A model generated the notes under the pieces. The model ran no database searches. It was not told the origin of the DNA and was given only the letters and a program-made list of their open reading frames with translations. 45,779 nt of DNA, taken from positions 1-45,779 of the forward strand of contig DUMZ01000011.1 in the NCBI GenBank assembly GCA_012839565.1. The letters run 5' to 3'. The translations under genes were made by a program, and so were the position numbers. Shown piece after piece: positions 31,885 through 39,471 of the stretch. The DNA comes from Anaerolineaceae bacterium (GTDB lineage Bacteria; Chloroflexota; Anaerolineae; Anaerolineales; Anaerolineaceae). Position 1 is the first letter of the stretch. The number at the start of each line of letters is the position of its first letter.

Positions 31885-33306
31885 ATGAATTTAGAAGAAT
31901 ACTTAGGGGAAACAAATCTTTATGACAAAAAAGAGGCACTGGAAAGGTCCAAGCCAAAGTCATGGTTAAAGACCATATCTGCCTTTGCAAATAGTCGTGG
32001 CGGGAAGTTGATATTTGGCATAAAAGAAGATAATACAATTCTTGGCTTAAATGACTATCAAGGAGATACTGAATTTATAAGTGAAACAATCAAGATAAAA
32101 ATAGATCCCATTCCTGAATTTGATATGGAAATAAAAGAGCTTGAAGAGAAAGTCATATTAATATTAACTGTGTTCGCGGGAAGAAACACTCCCTACTTTC
32201 TTGTAGACAGCGGATCGAGAATTGCCTATAAACGAATTGGAAATCAAAGTGTCACAGCTTCAAGAATAGACCTTGTTAATCTTTCTTTGAAAGGTCAAAA
32301 ACGTTCTTTTGATTCTTTACCATCAGAAAAACGTTTAGAAGATGTATCTTTCAGAGAATTAAGGTTGGAGTATCGTAATCGAGTCGGGAAACCTTTTGAA
32401 GAAAGTGATTTAAAATCTTTCGGCTTGGTAGATGAAGAAGGTATTTTAACGATAGCAGGTGCTCTTTTTGCAGACGGGCATCAAGTTTATCAATCAAGAA
32501 TTTTTTGTACGAGATGGAACGGTCTTGATAAAACGCATGGGCTTATGGAAGCTTTGGATGATAAAGAGTTTGAAGGAAATCTTCTATATCTATTAAACGC
32601 ATCTTTAGATTTTGTAAAGAAAAACAGTAAAAAGATGTGGAAAAAGGGCCCGGTATATAGAATAGAGTATCCAGAATACCCTGAACGAGCAGTACAGGAA
32701 GCAATTGTTAACGCGCTTATTCACCGAGACTATACTGTTTTCGGGAGCGAAGTCCATATAGATATCTATGACGACCGGTTGGAAGTCTATTCACCGGGTG
32801 GTATGTACGATGGGACTTTTATACAAGACCTTGACCCATTTGATATTGCATCTTCAAGAAGAAATCCTGTTATAGCTGATCTTTTTGCTCGCATGAACTT
32901 GATGGAAAGACGTGGCTCAGGTTTAAAAAACATCATTGAGACCTATGAATCAGAAGAAAATTACAAAGAAAAATTTAAACCTGAGTTTAGATCAACAGAG
33001 ACTTCCTTTTTCACCGTCTTGAAGAATTTGAATTATGACACCCAAAGTGACACCCAAAGTGACACCCAAAGTGACACCCAAAATGTCGGTCAAAGTGACG
33101 GTCAAAAATTAAAAGTTGCAGAAAGGCAGAGCAAAATACTTGAAGTCATTAAACAGAACGCAAAAACGACTACCTTAGATTTGGCTGAAATATTTTCTGT
33201 GTCAAGAAGGACCATTAAAAGAGATTTAGCAAAACTTACAAAGGCTGGTTATATCAAATATTCAGGAAGTTCTAAAGACGGTCGATGGGAGCTAAAGAAT
33301 AAATAG
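31885..33306 (+). CDS. AlbA_2/HATPase-domain regulator with HTH
   Basis: Protein of 473 aa of the AAA_4/Schlafen AlbA_2 group of putative regulators. The N-terminal AlbA_2 domain (about 1-120) shows ISAFANSRGGKLIFGIKEDN. A GHKL-type C-terminal module (HATPase_c_4, about 265-370) shows ERAVQEAIVNALIHRDYTV, IDIYDDRLEVYSPGG and ARMNLMERRGSGLKNIIE. A linker of Asp-Thr-Gln-Ser repeats (about 385-408) and a winged HTH (about 410-470, ILEVIKQNAKTTTLDLAEIF, SVSRRTIKRDLAKLTKAGYI) follow. Such proteins are frequent in defence islands and mobile regions. It is the first gene after guaA, AT-rich and unlike the backbone in composition. AGGATAA precedes the ATG. Confidence 0.88.
   Translation: MNLEEYLGETNLYDKKEALERSKPKSWLKTISAFANSRGGKLIFGIKEDNTILGLNDYQGDTEFISETIKIKIDPIPEFDMEIKELEEKVILILTVFAGRNTPYFLVDSGSRIAYKRIGNQSVTASRIDLVNLSLKGQKRSFDSLPSEKRLEDVSFRELRLEYRNRVGKPFEESDLKSFGLVDEEGILTIAGALFADGHQVYQSRIFCTRWNGLDKTHGLMEALDDKEFEGNLLYLLNASLDFVKKNSKKMWKKGPVYRIEYPEYPERAVQEAIVNALIHRDYTVFGSEVHIDIYDDRLEVYSPGGMYDGTFIQDLDPFDIASSRRNPVIADLFARMNLMERRGSGLKNIIETYESEENYKEKFKPEFRSTETSFFTVLKNLNYDTQSDTQSDTQSDTQNVGQSDGQKLKVAERQSKILEVIKQNAKTTTLDLAEIFSVSRRTIKRDLAKLTKAGYIKYSGSSKDGRWELKNK
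33037..33108 (+). repeat. 12-bp tandem repeat in the AlbA_2 gene
   Basis: Units of GACACCCAAAGT at 33037, 33049 and 33061 are perfect. A fourth at 33073 differs by one base, and two more (33085, 33097) are diverged. They encode Asp-Thr-Gln-Ser repeats in the linker between the GHKL module and the HTH. Because the unit is a multiple of three, copy-number changes keep the frame and only alter linker length. Confidence 0.95.
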
Positions 33307-33318
33307 TTAAGGTAATAC

Positions 33319-33356
33319 ATTATTTCTTCCCACGACGATGAGTGAAAAGAAATAAT
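33319..33356. repeat. Perfect 10-bp inverted repeat between the two island genes
   Basis: ATTATTTCTT (33319-33328) and AAGAAATAAT (33347-33356) flank an 18-base loop, 13 bases after the AlbA_2 stop and about 60 bases before the DUF262 start. It could be a terminator or an operator for the AlbA_2/HTH protein. Confidence 0.55.
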
Positions 33357-33414
33357 TAGCGATCATTTTTTCTTAAACAGATAGTTTGAGTTTACCGCAA
33401 AAAAAGGAGCAATA

Positions 33415-35316
33415 ATGGAATTAGCTGGAATTTTAAACCAAATAGATTTAGGTAATTATGCATTACCTGTTTTCCAAAGGGGATATGTCTGGAACAGAGA
33501 GCAAGTAAGAAAGCTCATGTATTCGTTATATCGAGGATATCCAATAGGCAGCTTGTTGATATGGACCACTACGCTTGATACTGAGATTATTCGTGGTGAT
33601 GTTCCCCAACACCATGGAACGGTAAATCTTATTTTGGATGGCCAGCAACGAATTACATCTTTATATGGAATTATTAGAGGAACGCCTCCCCCATTTTTTG
33701 AAGGCGACTCCAAAGCGTTTACAAATTTATACTTTAATGTTGAAACAGAGGTGTTTGAATTTTACGCTCCAATGAAAATGGATGCGGATAAAAAATGGAT
33801 TAGTGTTACTGAACTCATGCAAGAAGATGCGGGAAATTTTGTTCAAAAGCGGAATGAATATATTAATTACCTGTCTAAATTAAATGCAATTTGCAACATA
33901 AAAAAAGTGGTGTTGCCCATACAACAAGTTTCTGGAAACGATAAAAGCATTGATGTTGTGGTTGAAATTTTTAATAACGTCAACAGTGGTGGAACGAAAT
34001 TAAGCAAGGGTGACCTTGCGCTTGCCAAATTGTGTGCCCAATGGCCTGAAGCCCGGAATGAAATGAATGCAATTCTTAGACATTTTAAAGAACGGGGTTT
34101 CACTTTTTCGATGGATTGGTTGTTAAGATGTATTACAGTTTATCTTACTGGACAGCCTTATTTTTCATTTTTAACAAATGTTGATACAAAGTCGTTTAAA
34201 AATTCTCTCCCTGCAACAAAAAACATGGTGGGGAACATATTGGACCAAATTGGTTCCAAATTAGGTTTGGACCATGATCGGGTCTTAGCAGGTAAATTTA
34301 CAATACCAATAATAATCCATATGATAAAGCAAGCAGGTAGTCGTTCCCTTGATTATCACACATGGAATAAGATTTTATACTGGTATATTCATGCTTTTCT
34401 CTGGGGTAGATATTCAGCTTCAACAGAGAGTGCTCTCGCGCAGGATCTAAACGTACTAAATGATGGACAAGGAGTTGAAGGATTAATCGGAATTCTTAGA
34501 AAGTCCAGAGGCGATTTAACCATTCATCCAGCAGACTTCTTGTCTTGGAGTGTTGGTTCTAGATTCTATCCGTTATTGTATCTATTAACTCGCATGAGTG
34601 GTTCCGTTGACTGGATGACTGGTGTGGAACTTTCATCCTCACTGCTGGGTAAACATTCTTCACTCGAGGTTCATCATATTTTCCCGAGAAAATTGCTATA
34701 CGATGCCGGTTATGACAAGGCTGAAGTAAACACTTTAGCCAACTTCACATTCCTAACTAAAGATACAAACCTGGCAATATCGTCCAAAGCTCCTAAAGTC
34801 TATATGCCTGAAGTTCTAAAAAAGCATCCTGATGCTTTATCCACGCATTGGATACCTTTGGACGAATGGTTATGGGAAGTGGATAATTACCTTGAATTTA
34901 CAGCTAAAAGACGTGAATTATTAGCGGAAAAGGCTAATGATTTTCTTGATAAGTTGTATAAAAGTGATATTGAAACAAAAGTGGCAATTCCAACAGAAAT
35001 CAGAACCAAGTATCCAATCGATATTTCCTATTCAGAGGAAGAAGAGGAGTTATTGCTAGATGTATTATCTTGGTTAGAAGATAATGGATTACCACTTGGG
35101 GAATTAAATTACGAAGTAATCAATGAATCTGGTGAAGTTCAAGCAATCTTTGATATTGCTTGGCCAGAAGGAATCCAAAGTGGCTTGAGTGAGCCATTAG
35201 CACTGCTTCTTGATGGACCAGCTAGAGTGTACGAAGTAGCCAACCGTTATAATTACAAATACTTTACTGATATTGAAGAATTCAAGGTGTTCGTACAACA
35301 GGAATATATAGATTAG
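33415..35316 (+). CDS. DUF262-HNH protein, GmrSD-like restriction factor
   Basis: Protein of 633 aa with an N-terminal DUF262 (ParB-like nucleotide-binding) domain, shown by ALPVFQRGYVWNREQVRKLM near 16-35 and ILDGQQRITSLYG near 73-85. A central helical region follows. An HNH-type nuclease motif near 415-460 shows LEVHHIFPRKLLYDAG, then NTLANFTFLTKDTNLAISSK. The last ~110 residues form an extra acidic domain I do not recognise. This architecture resembles GmrSD/BrxU-type type IV restriction enzymes that cut modified phage DNA, here in one chain. Function in this host is inferred. AAAGGAG sits well before the ATG. AT-rich like its neighbour. Confidence 0.85.
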   Translation: MELAGILNQIDLGNYALPVFQRGYVWNREQVRKLMYSLYRGYPIGSLLIWTTTLDTEIIRGDVPQHHGTVNLILDGQQRITSLYGIIRGTPPPFFEGDSKAFTNLYFNVETEVFEFYAPMKMDADKKWISVTELMQEDAGNFVQKRNEYINYLSKLNAICNIKKVVLPIQQVSGNDKSIDVVVEIFNNVNSGGTKLSKGDLALAKLCAQWPEARNEMNAILRHFKERGFTFSMDWLLRCITVYLTGQPYFSFLTNVDTKSFKNSLPATKNMVGNILDQIGSKLGLDHDRVLAGKFTIPIIIHMIKQAGSRSLDYHTWNKILYWYIHAFLWGRYSASTESALAQDLNVLNDGQGVEGLIGILRKSRGDLTIHPADFLSWSVGSRFYPLLYLLTRMSGSVDWMTGVELSSSLLGKHSSLEVHHIFPRKLLYDAGYDKAEVNTLANFTFLTKDTNLAISSKAPKVYMPEVLKKHPDALSTHWIPLDEWLWEVDNYLEFTAKRRELLAEKANDFLDKLYKSDIETKVAIPTEIRTKYPIDISYSEEEEELLLDVLSWLEDNGLPLGELNYEVINESGEVQAIFDIAWPEGIQSGLSEPLALLLDGPARVYEVANRYNYKYFTDIEEFKVFVQQEYID

Positions 35317-35449
35317 AAAGTCAAAACAAAAACCTTGTCAGAAAAAGCATTTTGGTTTCATCACGCTATTGATTTGCCTGTCAAATAAAGCCCTAGCACA
35401 CTGCTCTTTCAAGATAATCATCAAAGAGCAACTGCATCGCGTAGATAGT

Positions 35450-35679
35450 CTATAATATCATTTCCAAGCCCCACTTCTCAATCGAGTGGCAACGAATAAT
35501 GACAAGGAACTCACTATGAAACCGTTATATTTACTGCTTATACCCATGCTAATAATCTTCCTGGCTTCGTGTACACTTTCGCCTGATCATGAAGAAGTGA
35601 TGACAGGCGGTGTGACTGATTTTTCAAATAAAAACGCGCCTAAGAAAATCGACTCAAAGGACATCGAGTCTTTTAGAAC
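35450..35679 (+). repeat. Direct repeat copy 1 (lipoprotein locus)
   Basis: About 230 bases, starting CTATAATATCATTTCC, matching 45551-45779 with about 10 differences. The ~66 bases before the start codon are identical. All differences lie in the coding part. The second copy runs off the window, so the full repeat length is unknown. Confidence 0.95.
35451..35456 (+). promoter_or_regulatory. -10 box of lipoprotein gene 1
   Basis: TATAAT, 59 bases before the ATG; the whole leader including AAGGAA at the ribosome site is identical in the second copy. Confidence 0.5.
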
Positions 35680-36037
35680 CTGGTTTGTTTACCCAGATGA
35701 ACAGGGCGGTTATACACGCTATGACTTTGCCGCGGAAAAACAGGATGACGGAACAGTTGAACTCACCTGGAAACTTGAAGATGAGGAGACAACAATCGTA
35801 GTCGGCGGGGAATTTCTGGTTAGCCTACAGGAGATAATCGACAACCACAAGCTGGCAAGCTATAACGGCATCGACAAAGTGACCAGCGGTTTGCCGTATG
35901 AATATGAGCCCTCTCATCTCCACTGCGAATACGAATCCGGTGAGAAAATCAACTTTTACATGGACGGAAACCCTGAAAGTGAATGGATGGGAGATTTCGT
36001 AGAGCTTTTTTCATCTGTCTTCCCAGGCATAAAATAG
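35516..36037 (+). CDS. Small lipoprotein, duplicated
   Basis: Lipoprotein of 173 aa with signal MKPLYLLLIPMLIIFLASC (lipobox Cys at residue 19) and a single small domain without recognised family: SFRTWFVYPDEQGGYTRYDF, DGTVELTWKLEDEETTIVV, LQEIIDNHKLASYNGIDKVT and a final ESGEKINFYMDGNPESEWMG. This is the full-length copy; a paralogue begins at 45617. The ATG at 35516 has AAGGAA at proper distance, better than the upstream in-frame start at 35486. Probably surface-exposed. Function unknown. Confidence 0.75.
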   Translation: MKPLYLLLIPMLIIFLASCTLSPDHEEVMTGGVTDFSNKNAPKKIDSKDIESFRTWFVYPDEQGGYTRYDFAAEKQDDGTVELTWKLEDEETTIVVGGEFLVSLQEIIDNHKLASYNGIDKVTSGLPYEYEPSHLHCEYESGEKINFYMDGNPESEWMGDFVELFSSVFPGIK

Positions 36038-36226
36038 GGTGGCATCAAGAAAAGCGCCACCTCATCCAGTTACAAACTCCAGTTTTCTTGTGCTTTCCTT
36101 CAAACGGTGATTGAAGACCGACGCAAAGCCCACAAGCAATTAAAGGCTAAACAAGCAAGCACAATAGGTTTACCGCTTTCGGGATGACTTGACCGAACGA
36201 CCCATTCATCTTTGTCAACAAAATCC

Positions 36227-36255
36227 AACGCCCATTAAACGATAACGGGCGTTTT
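36227..36255 (+). terminator. Hairpin after lipoprotein gene 1
   Basis: AACGCCC and GGGCGTT form a 7-base stem with a 13-base loop, followed by TTTT only; a moderate terminator located ~190 bases after the stop. Confidence 0.5.
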
Positions 36256-36257
36256 GA

Positions 36258-36390
36258 TATAATAAGTAAAAGAGCAAGTTCAAAAAAAGCACAATTAAGC
36301 GAAAGCTCTCTCGCGCGACAGGAAATCAACAATGAGAGCCCAGGCCGTGATCCGGCTCCCTATTTGCACAATCAATAAGGAGGTGATTTA
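36258..36390 (+). promoter_or_regulatory. Promoter and structured 5' leader of the DUF4838 gene
   Basis: TATAAT at 36258-36263 predicts a leader of about 120 bases. In it GCTCTC (36305-36310) can pair with GAGAGC (36334-36339), while the overlapping GAGCC (36336-36340) can pair with GGCTC (36354-36358). The two stems exclude each other, as in an attenuator or riboswitch. The leader ends in AAGGAGGTGAT, a perfect match to the 16S rRNA tail. No known riboswitch class was recognised. Confidence 0.35.
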
Positions 36391-39198
36391 ATGAAACGAC
36401 TTATTGAAATCAAATCAACAAACAGACACAAGCAAATCCCTGCTGTTCTACTTGCCACGCTCATATTCCTCATGGCAATAGCGTGTAATCTCTCTCCAAC
36501 GTCCGCTCAGGTTGTCAGCTCGAATCTCATTTTATTTGAAAACAATGAAGTTAAAGCCGTGCTGGTTGTTCGCAATCAAGGCAACTTAACGGATACGGAA
36601 TATGAATATATCACTGACGCCGCGGCACTCATCAAGAAGCATTTTAAAGACGCGACCGGACATGAACTGCCACAAATTTCAGCATTCGATTTTCGCCGTT
36701 CCCCAAAGACGGGAAGCATTGCCGGGAAAATAAAAATCAATCTCGGCTGGAACGGGCTCAACCCTCATCCCGCTCTGGAGCAAACCCTAATCGATTTAAA
36801 TGCCGAAGCTGATTTTGACGGTAATCATGGCTACGTCTTCGCGCCGTATGCCGACAATGTGGTTATTCAATCGCCCACACCTCTTGGTGTGCGCTATGGG
36901 GCCGCCGCCTTTCTGAGAAAATATCTCGATGTTGAATGGCTAATGCCAGGACCTTACGGAGCGGACACACCAAGCTGGGATAAAATAGCCATCCCGCAGG
37001 TGCTGGTATCTTCAGCCCCCGCCTTTAACGTTCGCTATGCCTACAACATTCAGCCCCCCATCGATTGGCTGCTAAATCAAGGCTTGCAGGTATATTCTCA
37101 CACAAAAATGGGCAACTTTAGCCATGCCCTCCACTATTATTTTGATCCCGACAAATACTATGACGAACATCCGGAATACTATCCCATCCACGATGGCGAG
37201 CATTACCGCCCTGTTGATGAAATTGCCTGGCAACCGCGCTTTTCGGAACCGGGCACCATCGAAGTCGCCGCCAGCGAGATTATCGCCCTGCTGAAAGATG
37301 ATCCGGATTTAGTCAGTGTGTCATTAGGTGTCAACGATTCGGGAGGGTATTGCGAGCAGGAACTGGCCGAGCAGGAGGCGATCCATGGCCTGAACAGCGA
37401 GGGCCTTGTACATATGACCGACCTCTATTGCAAGTGGAGCAACGCGGTCATTGAAAAGGTTCTGGCCGCCTTTCCCGGAAGAAATATTAAGTTTGGCATG
37501 ATTGCTTATCGGAACCTAAACGATCCCCCCAAAGAGCCAGGGCTGAAATTCCACGAAAGCATGATTCCCTATATCACCAAGGACCGGTCAGCCTGGGTCG
37601 ACCCGGATCAGGAAGCTCAGGGGCATCAAATAACGCAGGACTGGCTGGAACGAAGCGATCAGCTGGGCTGGTACAGCTATGATTATGGCTCCGCGTATCT
37701 CGTGCCACGTATATACAATACACAGTTGCAGGAAAACCTGCAGTTTGCTCAAGCTAATGGCCTAAAGTTTCTCTTCTCCGAGGCGATGTTCAGCGTTGAT
37801 GAAGGCCCAAAACCGCATGTGTTTGCCATGCTCTACTGGGACCCGCAATCTTCTTTGGATGATTTGGAAAATCGCTGGTACCGTAAAGCCGTTGGCGAGG
37901 AGGCGGCACCGCATCTGGCAGCCTTCTACGAAGTTTGGGAAGAGATATGGACTGAGGACATTCCCCAAAGCAAGTGGTTTGAAAAATGCAAGAATTTCAC
38001 CTATCTTTGGTTTAATTCCTTTGACTATCTAGACGGCATTCCTTTGCAAAAATTAACGGTCGCGCGTGAGCACCTCGATAATGCCTGGGAGGCGGTGCAA
38101 CACAGCGGCAACGCGAATCAGATTAAACGTCTGGAAGCCATACGCAAATTTTATGATTTGCAAGAGGCAACCACGCTTGCCTACCCCCATACCTTCAGCG
38201 ATCTGACTGAAGCTGAAGCCCTTGAATTACTACAAGACGGTTTTCTCGATCAGCTATACCAAATGCGCGACGTCGCTTTGGCCAGATATTCAGCTTTGTT
38301 GAATGATCCCGATCCTTTAATCAATAATCCTGTGGAATATTTCGAAGAAGTCTTGTCCGATGACAGCCTCAATCCAAGTCCGTTATGGGCGATTGTTGAC
38401 TACATCGAGCAACATGAAGCAGATGGCGGGCCAGTCCTGAATCGTGTTATGGAACTGGCGGGAGCAATGACCCCTTCCTATAGCCGGGAGTTCTGCCGTT
38501 TGATTGTCAGCCGCTTTAATGGCGAGAATCTGATTGTTGACCCCTCTTTTGAAGAAGGCCCTTTGGGAGACTTAGGCCAGCCGGAAGATGACTGGATTCC
38601 ATGGGTGGAAGACCCCGGCACGTTTACGAGAATTGATAACCCACCATTTGTGCGAACAGGACTCCAAAGTGTAAAAGCCCATAACCATTGGTCTTTCGGC
38701 GCCATATATCAAATAGTTCCGGTAGAACCGGGGCTGTTTACGTCCCGCGTACACTATTACACCCCACCAGCAAGTCGGCCCTACGGTTATCTGTGGCTGA
38801 ATATGCATCCTATGGACTCCGAAGGCAATATCCTGGAGAACAGTTATGCCTGGAGCAAGCTATATGAACTTTCGGAGTCACCCGGAGAATGGCTAACCGC
38901 CGAGATTCTTTTCGAAGTCCCGGAAATCCTGGCAGACAGAGAAGTTGAGTTTGTCATGGTACAGGTGGTGCTGGAATCGCAAAACGACGTGCCACTTTAC
39001 CTGGATGATGTGGAAACTTATCAGGCACCGGAAACAATGCCAACTGACTTCAATAACGCGATGCTATCAGCAGGCCCAGCGTGTTCAGCGTGTTCAGTGC
39101 GTTCCGTCAACCCGATTTTGATCGCAGCCCTGCTTTTGCCGGGAATCGCCATCTGTTTCCTGACCATCGCCCTGCGCAAAAAGTTCATGCGGCATTGA
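36391..39198 (+). CDS. DUF4838-domain lipoprotein, putative glycosidase-like
   Basis: Secreted protein of 935 aa. The signal RHKQIPAVLLATLIFLMAIAC has its lipobox Cys at about residue 32. A GH20-like N-terminal domain lies near 45-200 (EQTLIDLNAEADFDG, GVRYGAAAFLRKYLDVEWLM). The DUF4838 region near 205-540 shows YSHTKMGNFSHALHYYFDPD, HPEYYPIHDGEHYRP, VSLGVNDSGGYCE and KFLFSEAMFSVDEGPK. A carbohydrate-binding-like beta domain lies near 710-880 (NLIVDPSFEEGPLGD), and a C-terminal TM at about 905-926 is preceded by a Cys-rich spot (ACSAC) and followed by RKKFMRH. DUF4838 proteins occur in polysaccharide-degradation loci. Double anchoring, by lipid and by C-terminal TM, would be odd, so one signal may be processed. 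Composition is closer to the backbone than to its AT-rich neighbours. Confidence 0.82.
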   Translation: MKRLIEIKSTNRHKQIPAVLLATLIFLMAIACNLSPTSAQVVSSNLILFENNEVKAVLVVRNQGNLTDTEYEYITDAAALIKKHFKDATGHELPQISAFDFRRSPKTGSIAGKIKINLGWNGLNPHPALEQTLIDLNAEADFDGNHGYVFAPYADNVVIQSPTPLGVRYGAAAFLRKYLDVEWLMPGPYGADTPSWDKIAIPQVLVSSAPAFNVRYAYNIQPPIDWLLNQGLQVYSHTKMGNFSHALHYYFDPDKYYDEHPEYYPIHDGEHYRPVDEIAWQPRFSEPGTIEVAASEIIALLKDDPDLVSVSLGVNDSGGYCEQELAEQEAIHGLNSEGLVHMTDLYCKWSNAVIEKVLAAFPGRNIKFGMIAYRNLNDPPKEPGLKFHESMIPYITKDRSAWVDPDQEAQGHQITQDWLERSDQLGWYSYDYGSAYLVPRIYNTQLQENLQFAQANGLKFLFSEAMFSVDEGPKPHVFAMLYWDPQSSLDDLENRWYRKAVGEEAAPHLAAFYEVWEEIWTEDIPQSKWFEKCKNFTYLWFNSFDYLDGIPLQKLTVAREHLDNAWEAVQHSGNANQIKRLEAIRKFYDLQEATTLAYPHTFSDLTEAEALELLQDGFLDQLYQMRDVALARYSALLNDPDPLINNPVEYFEEVLSDDSLNPSPLWAIVDYIEQHEADGGPVLNRVMELAGAMTPSYSREFCRLIVSRFNGENLIVDPSFEEGPLGDLGQPEDDWIPWVEDPGTFTRIDNPPFVRTGLQSVKAHNHWSFGAIYQIVPVEPGLFTSRVHYYTPPASRPYGYLWLNMHPMDSEGNILENSYAWSKLYELSESPGEWLTAEILFEVPEILADREVEFVMVQVVLESQNDVPLYLDDVETYQAPETMPTDFNNAMLSAGPACSACSVRSVNPILIAALLLPGIAICFLTIALRKKFMRH

Positions 39199-39240
39199 AT
39201 TAACGAAAAGCAGCCCAGTATGACGTATAATATGGGTGTG

Positions 39241-39309
39241 AAAGTTCTCCGCATCACCCGCGTGGTTTACGACATCATCTCCAAACCCCCAGCGATGATT
39301 GAGTGGGAG
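39241..39309 (+). pseudogene. Displaced guaA 3'-end fragment (candidate attR)
   Basis: In frame this encodes ITRVVYDIISKPPAMIEWE, matching the GuaA C-terminus with few changes (Thr to Ile, Thr to Met). The match starts about five codons earlier, at the codon for Glu (Lys here). The DNA differs at roughly a quarter of positions, with both silent and amino-acid changes. The stop codon of guaA is replaced by GAA, so reading continues to 39339. It has no N-terminal part. The best explanation is the old guaA end left at the far side of an inserted element. Confidence 0.8.
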
Positions 39310-39339
39310 GAACTAATAGTTTTTTTCTTAGAGATGTAA

Positions 39340-39471
39340 ATGTTAAACCGGATGTTTATGGTTTTCATAATTGTTGTTTGGTTATACTACTATACGCTGG
39401 ATGATTTCATTGGGCTTTCATCGACATTGATCAGAAGCCCATTTTTCAAATACTGGAATGTTTTCATTTGA
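39340..39471 (+). CDS. Small hydrophobic protein, 43 aa
   Basis: Possible short gene starting at the ATG directly after the stop of the guaA-fragment frame. It encodes a hydrophobic helix (MFMVFIIVVWLYYYTL) followed by a polar tail. Its stop TGA overlaps the TTG that can start the next membrane-protein gene, which supports coupled translation. The ribosome site is weak. I do not recognise it; a membrane peptide partner of the next protein is possible. Confidence 0.35.
   Translation: MLNRMFMVFIIVVWLYYYTLDDFIGLSSTLIRSPFFKYWNVFI

Larger units (their letters stand above)
36038..36390. other. 353-bp intergenic region with structured leader
   Basis: Contains the hairpin at 36227-36255, a TATAAT at 36258-36263 and a ~125-base leader of the next gene with alternative stems (see the leader entry). 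The left 190 bases show nothing recognisable. Confidence 0.6.

Noticed and set aside
33037..33108. Short tandem repeats as a possible CRISPR array
   Set aside because: Units are 12 bases, directly adjacent without spacers, and lie in frame inside a gene.
35475..35490. AATCGAGTGGCAACG in the lipoprotein leader as another guaA attachment core
   Set aside because: Only a seven-of-eight match to GAGTGGGA without any flanking guaA similarity; likely chance.
39232..39339. 35-aa reading frame over the guaA fragment as a real gene
   Set aside because: Its content is just the GuaA C-terminus followed by unrelated codons, and a TATAAT touches its ATG, so it is better read as a remnant.
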